Shown here: positions 24,827 to 37,170 of the stretch, one piece after another
Position numbering within the stretch: the first letter of the stretch is position 1
How the letters are laid out: each line of letters opens with the position of its first letter
Assembly: GCF_016859285.1 (NCBI RefSeq)
Contig: NC_053416.1
Span: forward strand, 9,004,001 to 9,068,000
Reading direction: 5' to 3'
Source: Xiphias gladius
Lineage: Eukaryota; Chordata; Actinopteri; Istiophoriformes; Xiphiidae
DNA: 64,000 bases
Position numbers and translations under genes: made by a program
The notes under the pieces: model-generated
Seen by the model: only the letters and a program-made list of their open reading frames with translations
Database searches by the model: none
What the model was told of the DNA's origin: nothing

Positions 24827-27800
24827 TCTCTCTCAGAGAATTTAAACTGTACAAGGCAGATTTCTACAGAAACTGTCCAGCTGTCACCAGGTCACTTAAG
24901 TGCATGTAAAGCTACTGAGTCTGTTAGGTGGGTAGTAAGTATGGCATATGAAAATACTACAATGACATTTACTGTATAAGAATATATTTTCAATTACGAC
25001 ATATATCTCAACATGGCAAATAATATGCAAGATTACATGTAAAAAACAGAAACTGATGTTTTATACAGTGAGCTGTGGTCCAGACAAGGTTTCGCACATG
25101 CAGCATAAAAAGCTCAATAACATATTTAGTTTTAAATTACAATTTGCTCAGAATCATTCATTTGGACAACAGAATTTTGTTAAATGATAACATCTTGAGA
25201 TCATATCATCCTCATGATACGATTCAAAGATGGTGTTTGCTCATATCGTCTAGTGTCATCAGAAAGGTAAAGAGAGGCACGTTAAGACAGCAAAGTAAAA
25301 CTTACCTGTGTAATAAACAACCTCATCCCAGCCGTCACGCTGCCAGGCTGCATTTCTGGTGTCTTCTCTGGACTGAAGGTCTTTGTAAGCTGATAAGAAT
25401 CCAAAAAAGTTGTTGGGTTTAAATGGTTTTTCACTCAAATCCACATATCATACCTTCAGTCTTCACTCTTAGAAAAGAGCTGAATTCTTTCTTAAACTTT
25501 TTAAATCATGCATATCAATTCCACGACCTAAAATGTATGTAACATATTTCCTGAATCATCACACTGATACTTGCTGGAGAAAATGTAGAGGGGACATCAA
25601 AGACTCACCTAGAAAACTGGTAAGTAAATTATAAACACATTTGTGTAAGAACCTGCAATACAGTGATGCCGTAATATGGCAGAATTGAACTTTTGTGTGT
25701 ATTTCTCTCTGAAAATATCCTGATGCCGTACAGGTCATTAAACTTGGAAGCACTGCTCACCCCATAAGTGATGAACTGTGTACAGACTTCCTATCTGTGA
25801 GAAAAAGCCTCCAACCGCCTCGTGATTCTTTTGGCGTATCTCAATAGCACGCGCCCTGCAGAGCACCAAAGAGTTGTGATACACGAGACAGAGAGAGAGA
25901 GAGACGGAGAGAGAGAGAGAGAGAGAAAAAAGAAAGAAAGACAGACCAAAAAACAAAAAACAAAAAAAGATTTCAAAAAGCTAATTGAAGAGCTGCACTG
26001 ATTAAAACACTTGCATGAGTTTGTAGGTTCAATTGATTCTGACATTCACTGATATCCCAATAATTCTTTATGATCAGAACATCAAATTTTGATGTTACAA
26101 CCTGAGAATTGCTTTAACCCCTCAAGCATGTTTGGTTTTATTACATCAACAGGCAAATTTTACAGTCATTATGAGTTTAATCGGATATGAAAAATATATT
26201 AAATCCAGGGTAAACAGATAAATTTAGATTTAGATTAACAAATTGTGTGTGGTATGTCCAATCATGCATAGGAGTCATGCATAGACTTTGTAGCCATAAA
26301 ATACCGTTGACTCATGTTCATGCGCTACAATCTGTAAAACCCATAAAATAGTAGTGAGGGCATTTTAAAATGGTAGATAATAATGTTATCTCTACAATTA
26401 CTATAAAATGGAGAGGAAACTTAAGAGCTTTTCAGATGAACTTTCAATATGAATCCAATTTGATGATTTTCAGATACTACATGTGCAAGACCAAAAGAAA
26501 GAAAAGGACAAAGATTGAGAAATGTATGTCTTACCAGTAATTTCCCCACTCAATCATCGTGCCTGGCTGAAATAAGAAATTGAGAAGGGGAGAGATGTGG
26601 AAAATAAGTTGTCGGACTGTTCACTACAGCAACGGAGAAGAACATATACACACAGATAATGGGAGGAAGCTGGTAAATGTACTACAGTAGGTAAGAGACA
26701 GAGTTACCCTGAGTTGGTATGAACGGAGCTCATAGATGTTGGGTCCGGAACGAGGGACAGGTTCGTTCCAGAAACTAAATTCCAGCAGCAACTGGTTCCT
26801 ACGAGACAGCAGCATCTTCCCCCTCTCTCTCCTGTGTTCCATAAACTCCTACATCAACAACAAACAACAGGACCGTGTTACTAAGTAAATCTGGCTCAGC
26901 CCACCAACTCCTAAATATATCTGTAAAAGTATCAAACTTCCGGTCAGGTAGCAGGATAGCTCCACCAAAATCACATCTTATATTATCTAATGTGTTAAGT
27001 TTTATTTGGAATACATGAATATAAAACTTATGTGGGAATGTGAAAATCAAAATTCTAATATTCATAGTATTGTACAAAGGATTGTACCTCAGTAATCCTC
27101 TAATTTTAAATAGTTGGTGCCCACTTGACTGAGTAATAGTTTCAAATGTACTTGTGATTTAATATTATACTTATTTTCATTCTGAACAATGTTACCGTCT
27201 TAAAATCTATGAAAGTTAATTTTTGGTGAAACCTCAGACAACCTTATAAAAAAAAAAACAAACAAGCAAAAAATTCAAATGGACATCTGAAGATTAAACA
27301 ACTTTACAATATGGATTAGGCAGGATTGGGTCCATTAACTGCACTTACCTGATTTACAGTATACAACTGCATTTACGTAAATAAGCTTTACAGATAATTG
27401 CACCAAAATTACTATCGCACCAAACAGCTGAAAAATCACAAGGAAAGAACAGACGGAAAGAGAAACTGGAAAAATGGTCTTGGGATCTAATTTGAGGGGT
27501 GCACTGCCAGAAAAGGTGCCCTACAGGTCACCAGCTGCCAGTAAACTGAACTAATTCGAGCACCCGTTACCTTATTCTGCCTGAGTTTGTTCATGACTTC
27601 GGTGAGAGCCGGGTATCCTCCCCGATATCTCCACAGGTGAACTAGAATAGAAGGAGCAGAAGAGCCAAAAATAATGCAGCTCTCAAATATATCTTGACGT
27701 GTCTATGTTTCTATGGGCAAGATATTCTTTTAGGTTAAAAAAAACTGTACTTCAATTATCTATATCTCTAGACCACCTGTGATGTGGAGCTGGCATCATG

Positions 27801-30800
27801 AGATCCAGTGTATCAACCTCTCTCCCACTACAATTACATCTCGTGAAATATGAGATCCTGCCTGAAAAATGCTGCAGTTAAAGAGGGAAAAGGCTGCTAT
27901 AATATATTCACACTACGTAATTTACTAAAATGAAAAGGAGAAAATGAAGTTAGTATAGTTATTCCCATTATGTAAAAAAGGGTATACTCTGCTACCACAC
28001 ATGAGATCAGCTTAACCTGATCGGAACCAAAAACCCCACCACAATGCAGGGTAATAAAATACTGGATCCAGTGATCAAGTTGAAAAATCAACAACTGAAT
28101 GAAGAAATCAACTATGAAAACTGTTCATTTTACAGGACTAAACATGTCAAAAGTGACAGCTGTCTCTCAAAGAGTAAGGAGACCGTGTTTATTGAAACAT
28201 GGTATGAAACAAATTCTCTCAGAGCACGGTACTGTATGTTGTGTACATGTTTTATTTATGCAGCCTTTTAGATTATCTGAGGTTGCCAGTATTACTGCGC
28301 TGTGACATTAGAGGCAGATTACAGCCAAGGAATGATAAATGTCACCACAAGATCAAATGGACAACGGCCAGGAAAAGTGCAGTACAGTCACAGCTATAAT
28401 TAACTGCAAAAGCTGTCAAAGAGCAGAGCAACTACAATATTCTTATGAAATCCTCATCTCTATGTCCCCAAAGAGAGAAAAAATGTCAAAGTTCGAAAAA
28501 TCCTCTAAACCTCACTCTATTTCCCACCAGCAGCAGCAAACTATTGTATCATTGTCAAGTAACATTTGAGGGTCCATGAGATATATTCTCAAGGTAAATG
28601 ATTTATGACTGATTCCTGTAAGTGTTTCAATACAGGCCAAGTTTAAAGCTTTAATGCAACTAAAAATAATTATCGCTATCAGTTAATCTGTCGACTATTT
28701 TTTTAACTAATCATTTAATCTCTTAGTTTATAAAATGTCATTAAATAGTGAAAAATGTTATTCACAAATTCCAGGAGCCCAAGGGTGCACCTCCAAATTG
28801 CTTGTTTTGTCGAACCAACACTTGAAAGGCAAAAAATTGTTTAATTTTAATAATGCAAAAAACACGAATCCTCACATTTGAGAGGAATAGTTCAGCGTTT
28901 TTGCTTGAGTCACTTGCATAATCAATAATTGTTGTCATTGTATTAATTTTCCTTTGATTGATTAATCACCTGGTCCTTTTAGCAATCGTATCTTGTGAGT
29001 TTTCTTAATGAATATTTTATCTTTTGAAAAGGAAATGCATGTTTCATTTAGACTGCCTGACTGAATGGGCTCTCAATCAGTTCACAAACAGATTCATAAC
29101 TTGTGCATTTAACAGTGCTACTGATGTAACCTTGAGACATGGGGCTTGATGTGTGCTCTTACCTGCCTGATCCTGCTCTCCGTACCATGTGTTCCAGGTG
29201 CCCACAAGCTCACAAGGGTATTCGGGGTCAGCATGAATGGAAGGCAAGACGTCCTCACTGCGGACACACGCACAACACACACAAATGTGTAAAAACGCTG
29301 CACAGTTTGCAAAGCCAGCGCCTTGACCAGACAACTGAATGAAGACAAATTAAGGAACAGGGACTTTCTTACCAAAGTTGATTGTAAGCATCAAGGCATT
29401 CAGGTTTGACATTGTGAACTGCAAGGAAACAAAACGGGAGCTGATAATTCACCATCTAAACGATTTCATAAGATTAACCTAGGGGGAAATGTTCGGACAT
29501 TTTTAAAAATCAGGCTAGCCAGGGTAAAACGCCATGGAACAACCGAGTCAAAAACAATACATACACTGTATTTTGTACAGATTGTTGTCTTCTTTCTTAG
29601 CGAGCAGATGAGAGTGAGCGTCTTTTCTTGGGTCGACCTTTCTAACAAACAGAGACTTGAACCAGCTGTCTTCGCGGAAAGCCGAGAGGCTCCTGTGGTG
29701 AAACAAAACACAAGAGTTGGGATGCAACCAGCATTTCGTCTCCTACAAAATGAAGAAATAAATGGCCAACAACAGAAAAGCTGGCCAACAAATGCAGCAT
29801 ACAATTACGCCGCCCGTACTCTCCTGTAATTCCACTTACAGTCCTCAAAGCACATGAGCTCCCCAGTACATTTCTGGCCTGCTCACTGACTACGGTCGGG
29901 CCTCTTATGTTATCAGGTGGTGTTTTTTCTGACTGCACTTGGTCTGGTGGGAGCACTTTCAGTTAAACCACCTGATGACCTGATATCGGTCAGGCCTGTG
30001 CCCTAGTTCAAAAGCAAAACTGAAACGGTTTCTATTTTCTAAGGCCTGTGATTAGTTACTATGTGTTAGTGTTTTTCTTGTATCCTTTCCTTTTTTATTA
30101 ATGTTGCATTTTTTTTTTTTTTTTTTAGTATTTCTTTTGGTTTGTAGAGCTTGACCATTTTTTTTTGGCCAGGCCAATATGCAGGCTGATATTAGCTCAT
30201 TGCAGATTTACCCAGGTGGTGAATATGTCACCCTGCAAGTAACAGGAAAATTCAGTAGAGAAATTCCAAGGTTATGTTTGAGGTAGTTTAGAAACCGTGT
30301 CTCCGTTACGTTCTCTGTCCACCAGAGAACACAGAAAATTTACTTTTTTACCTGAAAAGTGTTCTACTTGTTCACTTGATATGTTGGTTACAATTCCTTA
30401 ATAATTAAAATTTAAGAGACCCTGATCAAAAATGTTTTGTTATGCTATGTGTTTATGAAAAAACAAAAACAAACAAACAAACAAAAACTATATTGGCGGA
30501 TTGTTGAGGATTTTTAAAACACTAATACCCTTATTGATATCATCCTCAAAAATCAAGCTTAGGTCAGGCTATACTTCTGTACACATTACTGGTATGCCTC
30601 CTGTTTAAAGCACACAGTTTAATTGTGATAAAATGTGTAAACTAAGTAAAACTCTCTTGACTCGTCCTTCTTCATGAAGGTTCAGAGCAGCGGAAAAATG
30701 CACAAGGTGGCACTATAAACTAGTGAAAGGTGGTTGCGACAGAAAAGCGTACTTTATACAAATCTTTTTAGACCATCCGACTCATTCATTGCAGAGAAAA

Positions 30801-31701
30801 TCCAGCTCAGAGTCCAGCAACAGAGAAAGGCTATAAGCTGTACTTACTACTCATAAGCAGGGGGTCAGTCTACATGGACGGCTAAGCAGTCTTCCCACAT
30901 GAGTGGCACTTAGTTTCCTTCCAATAAACTTAATTTAAAAGTGCCAACAAGCAATCCATGCAATGGTTACACTTTTTTCTCGCGAAGCAGCCCAGTGGCA
31001 GTTTGCCAGCTAATGCAAACACAACTCTTACTTTTTACACAGTGCATTCAAGGCTGTCACATTTTAGCAACTTTTTTTTTTTTTTTTAAGACACGTCGCA
31101 GCATTTTATTTTCATTTCATTTCAGTTGCAGCTTGGGTTTAGGGCACACACACCTGCCGCAGCAAGAAACTGTCGCTCACTGATCAAAACAAGCGCTTGG
31201 CGTGCAAGCGATTCGTTGCGTTTTGACCTTGAAGTTAAATTCAGTTTGGGACTGAGACCAACTCAGCTGTGATTCTGTATTATTTCTGCACATGGCAACT
31301 ACAAGTCTTCGCAAAAAAAAAAAAATTAGGAGGTACGCTAGGAAAAGTGCAAACACGAGTTACTTCACAACTTTGTAATTCGGGAGGGTAGTAATTAGCA
31401 TTAGCAGAAAGTTAGCAAGTTTAGAGCTAGATGGCTAACTCCGGCTAACTACCTTACACGGGGATCTAAATGTAGCCAGCGTTCCCAGCTTTAGCTTAGC
31501 CGTCTAGCATGCCGGAGTTTGTCATTGGCGTCAACTCTACCGAAACCAAACACGTTTTACGTAACATTTCTACATCTGCATCCGGACATTCAACTTGCAA
31601 AACCCCAACCTTACGACAACCGTGACCTGTCCGTTCGCCCGGAGCCCGTTTCTCGTCCGTTTGAGGCCGTTGCCCACTCTTTGAAGGACTCGGGTCGCCA
31701 T
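24226..31701 (-). CDS. nipsnap2: NipSnap homolog 2 (GBAS), mitochondrial
   Basis: Ten exons: 31610-31701, 29565-29692, 29373-29418, 29163-29257, 27571-27641, 26708-26848, 26535-26566, 25761-25855, 25306-25389 and 24226-24290. The sum is 849 nt, 282 aa plus TAA (human about 286). The N terminus [20 protein letters not shown] is basic and lacks acids, as in a mitochondrial presequence. Family landmarks follow: [142 protein letters not shown] and [16 protein letters not shown]1/2 are mitochondrial proteins with ferredoxin-like (dimeric alpha-beta barrel) domains, reported as surface signals for mitophagy. Assignment to NIPSNAP2 rather than NIPSNAP1 rests on synteny and on [18 protein letters not shown]. 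Only the exon 1 donor (GTTGGG) is weak; see findings. Confidence 0.96.
24383..24415. repeat. Perfect 14-bp inverted repeat, 5-base loop
   Basis: AGGATTCTCTAACC (24383-24396), loop CATCA, then GGTTAGAGAATCCT (24402-24415). It lies in the last intron of nipsnap2, about 90 bases above the terminal exon. Confidence 0.95.
24793..24833 (+). repeat. (TG)n/(TC)n microsatellite
   Basis: Sixteen TG units are followed by a short TC run, in the last intron of nipsnap2. Confidence 0.95.
25885..25926 (+). repeat. (GA)n microsatellite
   Basis: This is a GA run with one interruption, about 30 bases from the nipsnap2 exon 25761-25855. On the gene strand it is a pyrimidine run just before that exon's acceptor. 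Confidence 0.9.
28685..28985. repeat. Teleost interspersed repeat with ATTAATC-type ends, nipsnap2 intron
   Basis: It begins near TTAATCTGTCGACTATTTTT, with TATAAAATGTCATTAAATAG, GTGAAAAATGTTATTCACAA and CTTGTTTTGTCGAACCAACA inside, and ends near TTGATTGATTAATCACC. The ordered phrases match a common fish dispersed element whose ends are rich in ATTAATCGATTA motifs. It is old and diverged, has no coding capacity, and its borders are approximate. Confidence 0.55.
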
Positions 31702-32654
31702 TTTTCCCTGAATAGTGTTGTGAGTTGGATGGAGGTTGTTTGACTCGGGCTGCAGCAGCAGACCGGACTGATCCCAGGGGAGCTGACGTTATTTACAATA
31801 ACGTAACCCTATGATAAGTTTTCGCACCGGAATCAGTTAACGCGGTGTGGTTAAACTGATACTTAGGGGGGGGGTCCGACGATAACGTACCCGAGGTGGT
31901 TAAAATTACAGCGGCTGTTTATGAATAGCCATAACTCTGATTTTTCCACCTGCTCTTGATTAACGCACAGAGCTGATAACACTCTTGTCTTCGTGTGTCT
32001 ATGGGTTTTTACGCTTTGAACAATAAACCTGACTAAAGCATACCTCTGCTGGTGACTTCTGTTTTCCTATGACTAATAAATACAAATTATTTCGTTCGGA
32101 ATACAACTTACACGGGTCTTAAAACAAAAGACTGACCCAAATAATACACTTTCACACACACGCACATTTTGAAGAATGGATAAACTACTGAACAGATCCA
32201 ATTTCTGCCAGCAAGTGTTTGTAAATTATAGCAGATTTACTGAATGCACATCCATAATAGAATACCATGTAAAGATTGCAACAGAGTCTGATACTGATTT
32301 TAAAAAAGCCTTTGCATATGCACCCTATACATCTGATAAATGTTAATGTTTTATTATGACTCTGTGATGTCTTTCAAAAACAGAACTTTAGTCTGCAAGT
32401 AGAAATGGGCAACATGCAAACATATTTGTGAATGACACCATGATTTTCTCATTGTCATTTTATTGTAAATTCCTCTGAAATATGTCACGAATTCAAGCTA
32501 CCTGAGCAGGCAGCAAGGCAAATGTATTCAGGCTCTCCATCCATATATATTATACAACAAGATTACTGGGTTATAAACTTATATTTACATGAACACCTGA
32601 AACAGAAACATGTGTTTAAGCTAACATTACGGCACAGAAAAGCAGAGTTTTCTA
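31702..32654. other. Spacer between nipsnap2 start and mrps17 stop
   Basis: This 0.95-kb spacer should contain the nipsnap2 promoter (just above 31701) and the mrps17 3' UTR. The minus-strand AATAAA at 32459-32464 is a good cleavage signal for mrps17. No other gene was seen. Confidence 0.5.
32459..32464 (-). terminator. Candidate poly(A) signal for mrps17
   Basis: Plus strand TTTATT reads AATAAA on the gene strand, about 190 bases past the mrps17 stop at 32655-32657. It is the first canonical hexamer noticed downstream of the stop. Confidence 0.5.
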
Positions 32655-34329
32655 TCATGGAGCTGGAGTTTGTGCTGGCGGGGCGTCAGCTCCACTGGAG
32701 GAGGCGGAGATGTTGAGCTCCTGAAGTTTTTCTGATAAGGTCGTCTCCCCCTCCAGGCCGAGTGGAAGGTCAGCCAGGGGCTCCACAAACTCAGTTCCTG
32801 CAACGCTCTTTCCTGTCAGTGGGTCGACCACCCGACCTACTTTATACACTATCTCAGCCAGTTCATGCTTCACATGTTTGGACCTGGCCTCAGGCAGAGC
32901 CTTGAGAAGGACGATATCTCCCACAGTGCACTGTCGCAAAGCATCATGGGCAAAGTAAGTCTTCCGCTTGTTGTAGTACTATGAAGAAGAGAAGATATCA
33001 TTCGACTTATTTAAATACATAGTCACTGCAGAGCAATCAATCATCAGTCGGAAAATGAATAACATTTGGTTGTACACAATGAAGTTGATCATGTACTACA
33101 TGTGGCTACAGGTAGTCAATTAATAATTTTTGTTGAATTTCAATTACTAATGAGATTATTAAGCAAAGTGGGCAAATTAATATGTTCTTGGCCACTTGCA
33201 ATATTTCAGCAAAATTATGAGTTTAACAGCTGATAAGTGTGAGTAATTATTATTCATCAAATAATGGTAAATACTCAAATAATGGCAAATGCACAAGTTT
33301 CTGCAGTGATAAGTGATGCCTTACAATTGATTGCATAGTCCGACCGCAAACCATTGGGATGTGTTCAATTTATAATAATATGAAACAGAAAGGAGCAGCA
33401 TTTGTGAAGCTGTAAACAATAAGTCTTTGGTAATTATACTCGATAAAAGAGGAAACCAATTTAATTAACCTTGTGAGTGGAATCAGTTTATGTAATTCAT
33501 GAATTAGTTTCCAATCAACTAATCAAGTACCAGTAATATAATTTCATTATTAGTTTTATAAGTTAGGTCACTTCAACACTAAGATAACTTCTAACATCTT
33601 AAAAGTGCAGTGTTTACAAGTGTTATCTCTATCTCTCTGAAACTATGGGCTGAGACACAGTAGTCGTAAAAGTAGTAGTGGTCTAATTAACAGTAATGCT
33701 AGCTGTAGCTGCTACGGTAGTGGCTGTTTGAAATTAGGGGAAGCTCTAAATCTCCTCTCAATCAGAACTTTTCAGTCTTCTCTTACAGCAAAACATATAT
33801 CCATAGCTTACAGTTGTTTGTGTAATACAAATGTACGACTGAATTATACACTGATACACTGAGTATATGTATAGCATATTTTGCTGAAGGAAAAAAATAC
33901 TTTTCTGGAAAAACATATCAATGTTTCCTAAACTAGGCCCTGAAAAAAAGTATCATTTTGGCATCGGTACCATTCAGGCATCATAGTGGCACCAGTATCC
34001 TCCTTAACCTCCTGTGGGCACTTTATGTGTTTTCATGTGACGGAATAAAATAGCGGGGAAATATATAAGAGAAACAGCCAAATTGACTCCATTTTTGGCC
34101 TCCCCTTGTTTGGGAAGTGGCTATGCAACATCCATGCCACCTGTCCCTCCTGTATGTATAAGCAGTGAATGAACACTTAACACTGTAACAATGTTAAAAG
34201 GTTCACCTTGAGTAGGTAAGGGTCCAGCACCAGCCTAGTGACTCTCACTTTGGCAGTTTTGTACATCTTGGTCCCTATTACTCTGCCGATGATCCATTTG
34301 GCATGGACTGATGCCTGCTTGACCGACAT
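32655..34329 (-). CDS. mrps17: Mitochondrial small ribosomal subunit protein uS17m
   Basis: Two coding exons, 34207-34329 (ATG at 34327-34329, exon running up to about 34350) and 32655-32978, total 447 nt, 148 aa plus TGA. Exon 2 reads [20 protein letters not shown] then [20 protein letters not shown], matching the S17 beta-barrel start. Exon 3 continues [40 protein letters not shown] and [20 protein letters not shown], all close to human MRPS17. The protein binds 12S rRNA in the mitochondrial 28S subunit. The C-terminal tail after [11 protein letters not shown] is longer than in human and is rich in Ser, Ala and Pro. An upstream noncoding exon ending at 35473 is likely. Intron 1 holds a hAT-like repeat. 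Confidence 0.97.
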
Positions 34330-34478
34330 TCTGGACAGCACTATTCAACCCTGTAGTACAGAAGACCAAGAAGATTTTACATTTTGTCCCTAGCCATTGT
34401 CTGACACATGGCAATCAGCTGAGGGCTAAGCTCCTCTTTTGTGAACTGATTGTTATATCACAATAACTGGCCTCTATC

Positions 34479-35164
34479 CAGTGGTGGTAGAAGTATTCAG
34501 ATCATTTAGTACCAATACCAGAATATAAAAGTACTCCATTACAGGTAAATGTTTTGCATTAAAAATCGTTCTTAAGTAAAAGTACAGAAGTGTTATGCAG
34601 TAAAATGACCCATATTATCATAATATATAGTATATTATATTATTAGATATTTAATACTGATACAGGGGTCGGGCCCCTGCAAAGAGTCACCAGATAAATA
34701 TGAGCAGTCATGACATGATTTATGGGAGAGAAAAGACGTTCTCATACATATATATGTTTTCAGTTTTTGGACTTTTCTCAATTTATTATTTTTTAATTAT
34801 TATTTTATTCTATGTTGTTTTTGTTTTTTTGTACTGTACTGTATCATTTTACTGTTTTGGGTCCAAAAGAGTTACTGAGAAGTTTTAGAGGGGAAATGTA
34901 ACAACTCAGACAAAAAAAAAAGTTTTTAAACCACCAATACATTTTATAAGATCATCATATTTGTTTTGTAAAACCTTGTCTAAAAACTAATAATTTTACC
35001 TCTTCAGATAAATGTAGTGGAGTAAAATGCACACTATTTCCCTCTGAAACGTTGTCGAGTAGAAGTAGAAGTAAGTTAAAATGAAAAAACTCAAGCACAA
35101 GTCGCATGAAATTGTACCTCAGTACAGCACTTGAGTAAATCTACTTCGTTACTTTCCACCCCTT
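34479..35164 (+). mobile_element. hAT-like nonautonomous element in mrps17 intron 1
   Basis: The left end CAGTGGTGGTAGAAGTATTC and right end TTCGTTACTTTCCACCCC fit the inverted-terminal pattern of a very common fish element (consensus ends CAGNGGTGGAAAGTAAC). Inside are the typical phrases AAGTACTCCATTACAGGTAA, AAATGTAGTGGAGTAAAATG and ACTTGAGTAAATCTACTTCG. At about 680 bp it is the longest copy in the window. A clean 8-bp target duplication could not be found. It has no transposase, and assignment to hAT rests on terminal sequence only. Confidence 0.6.
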
Positions 35165-35472
35165 TCTCTAGCAGCTTGAATTTACTGCGATTTTTAACCT
35201 TAAAATTGACCCTTTGCGTTGACTATTACACTACCAGTACAAACATCGGTATAAAGGGACACTTTGCAGTACCATTTACAGTAACGTCATCTACGTTTCA
35301 GGTTGTAAATAAAAGCAGGATGACATGAGAAGACAAACAGCCGCTGCATTTAGCCTCAATGCGGCTTTAACTTCACAGCATTCACACAAAAGCAGCAGCT
35401 ACAAGCTACGCCGACTTTATTTGACATCAACACAGATTATCATTAAACGTAGGATGCAAAAAATAAACTCAC

Positions 35473-35550
35473 CGATTCTGTTAGATAAGAAAAACTTGAA
35501 AAGGTCAAAAATTACTCAGCGGCGGAGCTCCTCCATGCTGCTCCGGTCGG
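35473..35550 (-). other. Likely noncoding first exon of mrps17 with a short upstream ORF
   Basis: A strong donor (GAATCG then GTGAGT on the gene strand) ends a putative 5' UTR exon at 35473. Upstream on the gene strand, 35536-35516 reads a complete mini-ORF, M-E-E-L-R-R-stop. The transcription start is not visible in sequence, so the upper border and inclusion of the mini-ORF in the mRNA are inferred. Confidence 0.45.
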
Positions 35551-35560
35551 CTTGTTTTGA

Positions 35561-35568
35561 TGACGTCA
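35561..35568. promoter_or_regulatory. Perfect CRE palindrome upstream of mrps17
   Basis: TGACGTCA, the full CREB/ATF site, lies 88 bases above the putative exon 1 donor, in the short GC-rich stretch expected to be the mrps17 promoter. The 8-bp match is exact; its use is inferred. Confidence 0.55.
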
Positions 35569-36759
35569 ACGACGGCTAGTAACGAGGTACAGTATGTGGC
35601 GCGAAGCTGATAGCGTTTTTTTTTTTTTTTGGAATGAATTAATTTATTTTGATAAAATTAATTGTAGCTTAACTGCACTTTTAACTTGTGACGCATTTAA
35701 TGTTGCTATAGAGCAAATCGACTTCCCTTACTGATAGCGACGTTTGTTATTGTCAAGCAAAGAAGTCCTTACAGTCACAGTTAACTTCAAGTGAAGTTGT
35801 GGTACCCCATGAGCAGAAGTTAGATACTGCTAACTAAGAATAACACAATGGACTGAAACTAAATGCAGTATTTAAGTTAAGTTGTAGCCAAGTTAACCGT
35901 GCCTTCTAACCATTTCCGAGCCAAGCCAACTATTTTATTGTATACTTACTGTTTATTTTGTTGATGCTGTTGAACCAACTGTTTATGACCAATGCGTCTT
36001 GAGAACCAAGAAAATGACATTTTCATTTTGGCCACAAGATGGTAGCAGAGAAACAGAGAGTAGAGAAGAAAAAGAGAAGCGAAGAGAAGAGACTTTAATG
36101 TTACTTGTTAAGAAATTTGGTGGCAAAAAACTAAAAGGTAAGCATGAAGACAAAATAATATAAACATTTATTATAGCAACGAGACAGGTGTAATGGATTC
36201 TTGCCATGTTGCAGCCTGTGTGCTACTGGCACTGAGCTGTGGATGGTTCTCCTCGGTTTAACTGATGTCAACAGGGCTGCATGGGAGACACGAAGGGCTG
36301 TGAAAACATGTCCACCCTAGAGGAGAACGGAGGGGACAACAAAAAACAGAACAACATCAAAAGTCATAACGGCGCCAAAACGTTAAAAAAGTTAAGTTAG
36401 TAAGAGTCTGGACACGAGACCGAAGACATGTCTGTGAGAGTTCAGACAAATGTGCACAGATTTGTCCTGATGCTACTAAGTACTCAGAATAAAATAAACT
36501 GGTAGTAAGGAAGCTGAGAGGACCCTTGGTTGCAGTATCTTTTTTTTTTTTTTAATCTTTTACTCCTGCTATTTCAGGATTGTGAGTAAATCCTATTATC
36601 CCAGCATAGCAAAGTGTTTTTTTCAAGATTTAACAGATGATTTGATCTGATAACATAAGATCTAGGAGATCCCATTATTGATCAGTACTTCAGAGAGCAG
36701 CGCATTATTATAACCTGTCAGAGCTCTCTGACGTTAAGAAGACCGAGCACCTACAGCTG

Positions 36760-37170
36760 TGCTTGCAACTCTTTGGGGTTGTACTTTGGGCACAGCAGTG
36801 CTTTTAGCTAAACGTTAATGCCAGCACGTCAACATGCTCACAATGACAATGCTAACGTGCTGATATTTAACAGGCATCATGTTTACCATGTTCACAATCT
36901 TAATTTGCAGGTTAGCATGCTAATCGTTACTAATTAGCAGTAAACACAAAGTACAGCTGAGGCAGGAATGTCTGTAGTTTTGAAACTGAAATGTTGATCT
37001 GACGATGGCACTAGAGAAAAAGTCAGGGGATGGCAAAAGTCAGTAGGGTTTATAAATTGAGATCGTGAATGTCTGGGCAAAATTTCACTACTTTGTTGAG
37101 ATATTTCAATCCGGACCAAAGTGGTGTACCGGGCCGACATTTCCATCCCTAGAGCCAAAAGTCTCACAGG
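36760..37170 (+). repeat. Teleost interspersed repeat, copy A
   Basis: Ordered phrases: CAACATGCTCACAATGACAA, GGTTAGCATGCTAATCGTTA, GATGGCACTAGAGAAAAAGT, TTGTTGAGATATTTCAATCC, GGACCAAAGTGGTGTACCGG and ATTTCCATCCCTAGAGCCA. The second half is shared with copy B at about 60.46-60.89 kb. It belongs to a common fish dispersed family. No coding capacity was seen. Confidence 0.6.
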
